Source of the DNA: Clostridiales bacterium
Lineage (GTDB): Bacteria > Bacillota > Sulfobacillia > UBA995 > UBA9673
Assembly: GCA_003541445.1 (NCBI GenBank)
Contig: DPMO01000132.1
Span: 1-5,669 of the forward strand
Length of the DNA: 5,669 nt
Direction: 5' to 3'
The position numbers were made by a program, and so were the translations under genes. The notes beneath the pieces were generated by a model. That model was given only the letters and a program-made list of their open reading frames with translations, did no database searches and was not told where the DNA came from. This document shows, piece after piece, positions 5,023-5,669 of the stretch; position 1 is the first letter of the stretch; each line of letters starts with the position of its first letter.

Positions 5023-5068
5023 CGGTTGTTCCGCACCCCCACGGGCGCATACACATTACCGGAATCCG
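5009..5068. repeat. Perfect 11-bp inverted repeat flanking the divergent promoter region
   Basis: CGGATTCCGGT (5009-5019) and its exact reverse complement ACCGGAATCCG (5058-5068), separated by 38 bases. Each arm also contains its own 9-base dyad, CGGA-T-TCCG, so it may be two copies of one operator whose centres are 51 bases apart, close to five helical turns. One arm overlaps the iscR -35 box; the other lies 22 bases before the deacetylase start. The binding factor is unknown. A stem-loop in the plus-strand leader is the alternative reading, though the loop is long. Confidence 0.55.
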
Positions 5069-5090
5069 AGACACCGGGGAGGTCGGGACG

Positions 5091-5669
5091 ATGGGCGGAT
5101 TCTTCGGGGACGGTCCGCCTCGAGCAGGGGGAGGGACGCAAGGTCCCTACCTCCGCCTCCTCCTGACCGTCATGGCCATCGTCTCGCTCGCCGCCGGCCT
5201 GGTCCTCGGCCTGAGCACGGTCCTTCCGGACCTCGGCGGGCGGGACCCCGCGCGGGACCGCATCGCCGAGGGCGTGAGGGCCGGGCACGGTGACATCTGG
5301 GTGGACCTCGGCGGGCTCGACCGCTACCAGGCCACAGGGGTCCTGGAAGACGTGGCCGCCGACCTCACCGTTCTCCCGCGGAACGCCTACCTCGACCGGT
5401 CGACAGGGGGGGTCGTCCCCGCCGTCGAGGGGCGCCGCCTGGACGTGGCCGCGACCGTCGCGCGGTCGCTCCAGGCCGCTCCCGGCGAGGCCGTGCCGTT
5501 CGTCTTCTTCCCGGTCCCTCCGACCGTGACCCTGGCCGACTTCCCCCAGGCACCCGTCTTCCACGCCGACCCTGCGAAGAAGGCCGTGGCCATCATCCTC
5601 AACATCGCCTGGGGTGACGAGCACCTCGACCTCATCTGCCGCCTGGTCGAAGAGGCGGGAGGGCGGCTC
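5091..5669 (+). CDS. Membrane-anchored polysaccharide deacetylase-like protein (PdaB type), N-terminal 193 residues
   Basis: The 3' end lies beyond the window. Seen: a short cytoplasmic start, one membrane segment (about residues 21-43, LRLLLTVMAIVSLAAGLVLG) acting as an uncleaved anchor, then an extracellular region. Residues about 60-145 (LPRNAYLDRSTGGVVPAVEGRRLDVAATV) resemble the VanW-linked peptidoglycan-binding domain. From about 155 (APVFHADPAKKAVAIILNIAWGDEHLDLICRLVEE) the start of a NodB-type deacetylase domain is visible. In PdaB-like sporulation proteins this strand reads roughly FD-I-S-W-G; here it is LN-I-A-W-G, with N171 where the catalytic-base Asp would be. Such enzymes remove acetyl groups from peptidoglycan sugars; activity here is doubtful without the rest of the domain. 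The ATG at 5091 has GGGGAGG eight bases upstream. It is transcribed divergently from iscR, from a leader that holds one arm of the inverted repeat; no strong sigma-A promoter is visible. Confidence 0.8.
   Translation, partial: MGGFFGDGPPRAGGGTQGPYLRLLLTVMAIVSLAAGLVLGLSTVLPDLGGRDPARDRIAEGVRAGHGDIWVDLGGLDRYQATGVLEDVAADLTVLPRNAYLDRSTGGVVPAVEGRRLDVAATVARSLQAAPGEAVPFVFFPVPPTVTLADFPQAPVFHADPAKKAVAIILNIAWGDEHLDLICRLVEEAGGRL

Overview
This window is high-GC DNA (roughly two thirds G+C, strongly GC-biased third codon positions). It looks like a chromosomal locus of a GC-rich Firmicutes-type (Bacillota) bacterium. The gene set and order match from memory the Bacillus/Clostridia neighbourhood of Rrf2 regulator, cysteine desulfurase, mnmA, a PRC-barrel protein (YrrD-like) and an AI-2E family transporter (YrrI-like, often next to alaS). 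GTG and TTG starts behind strong GGAGG ribosome sites are common. Genus cannot be assigned from the sequence alone. I see no mobile element, CRISPR array, rRNA or tRNA.

Layout. From about 5022 leftward on the minus strand runs a compact iron-sulfur/tRNA thiolation operon: a good sigma-A promoter (TTGACC-17-TAGAAT), an inverted-repeat operator just past the expected transcription start, then iscR (Rrf2, cluster-binding type), iscS, a NifU/IscU scaffold with an unusual Cys-containing tail, and mnmA. IscS takes sulfur from cysteine. IscU builds clusters, MnmA uses IscS sulfur to make 2-thiouridine at tRNA position 34, and IscR probably senses cluster supply and adjusts the operon.

Further left on the same strand is a second group: a PRC-barrel protein, a small zinc-ribbon protein that lacks a normal start codon, a YtxH-like small membrane protein, and the 5' part of an AI-2E family permease whose best-placed start codon is ATA. 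The 164-bp gap between mnmA and the PRC gene (1338-1501) holds most of a 39-codon plus-strand ORF with an excellent ribosome site; it overlaps the 3' end of mnmA convergently.

From 5091 rightward (plus strand, divergent from iscR) runs the 5' part of a membrane-anchored polysaccharide deacetylase-like protein of the PdaB/sporulation type, cut by the window edge. The 149-bp divergent region (4942-5090) carries the iscR promoter and operator and a perfect 11-bp inverted repeat, each arm being a CGGA-T-TCCG dyad.

Most notable points: the hidden zinc-ribbon gene at a G7 run, the ATA start, the small plus-strand ORF, the three-cysteine MnmA, the IscU tail, the IscR-like operator, the duplicated dyad, and the Asp-to-Asn change in the deacetylase. 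No wholly new multi-gene system is evident.
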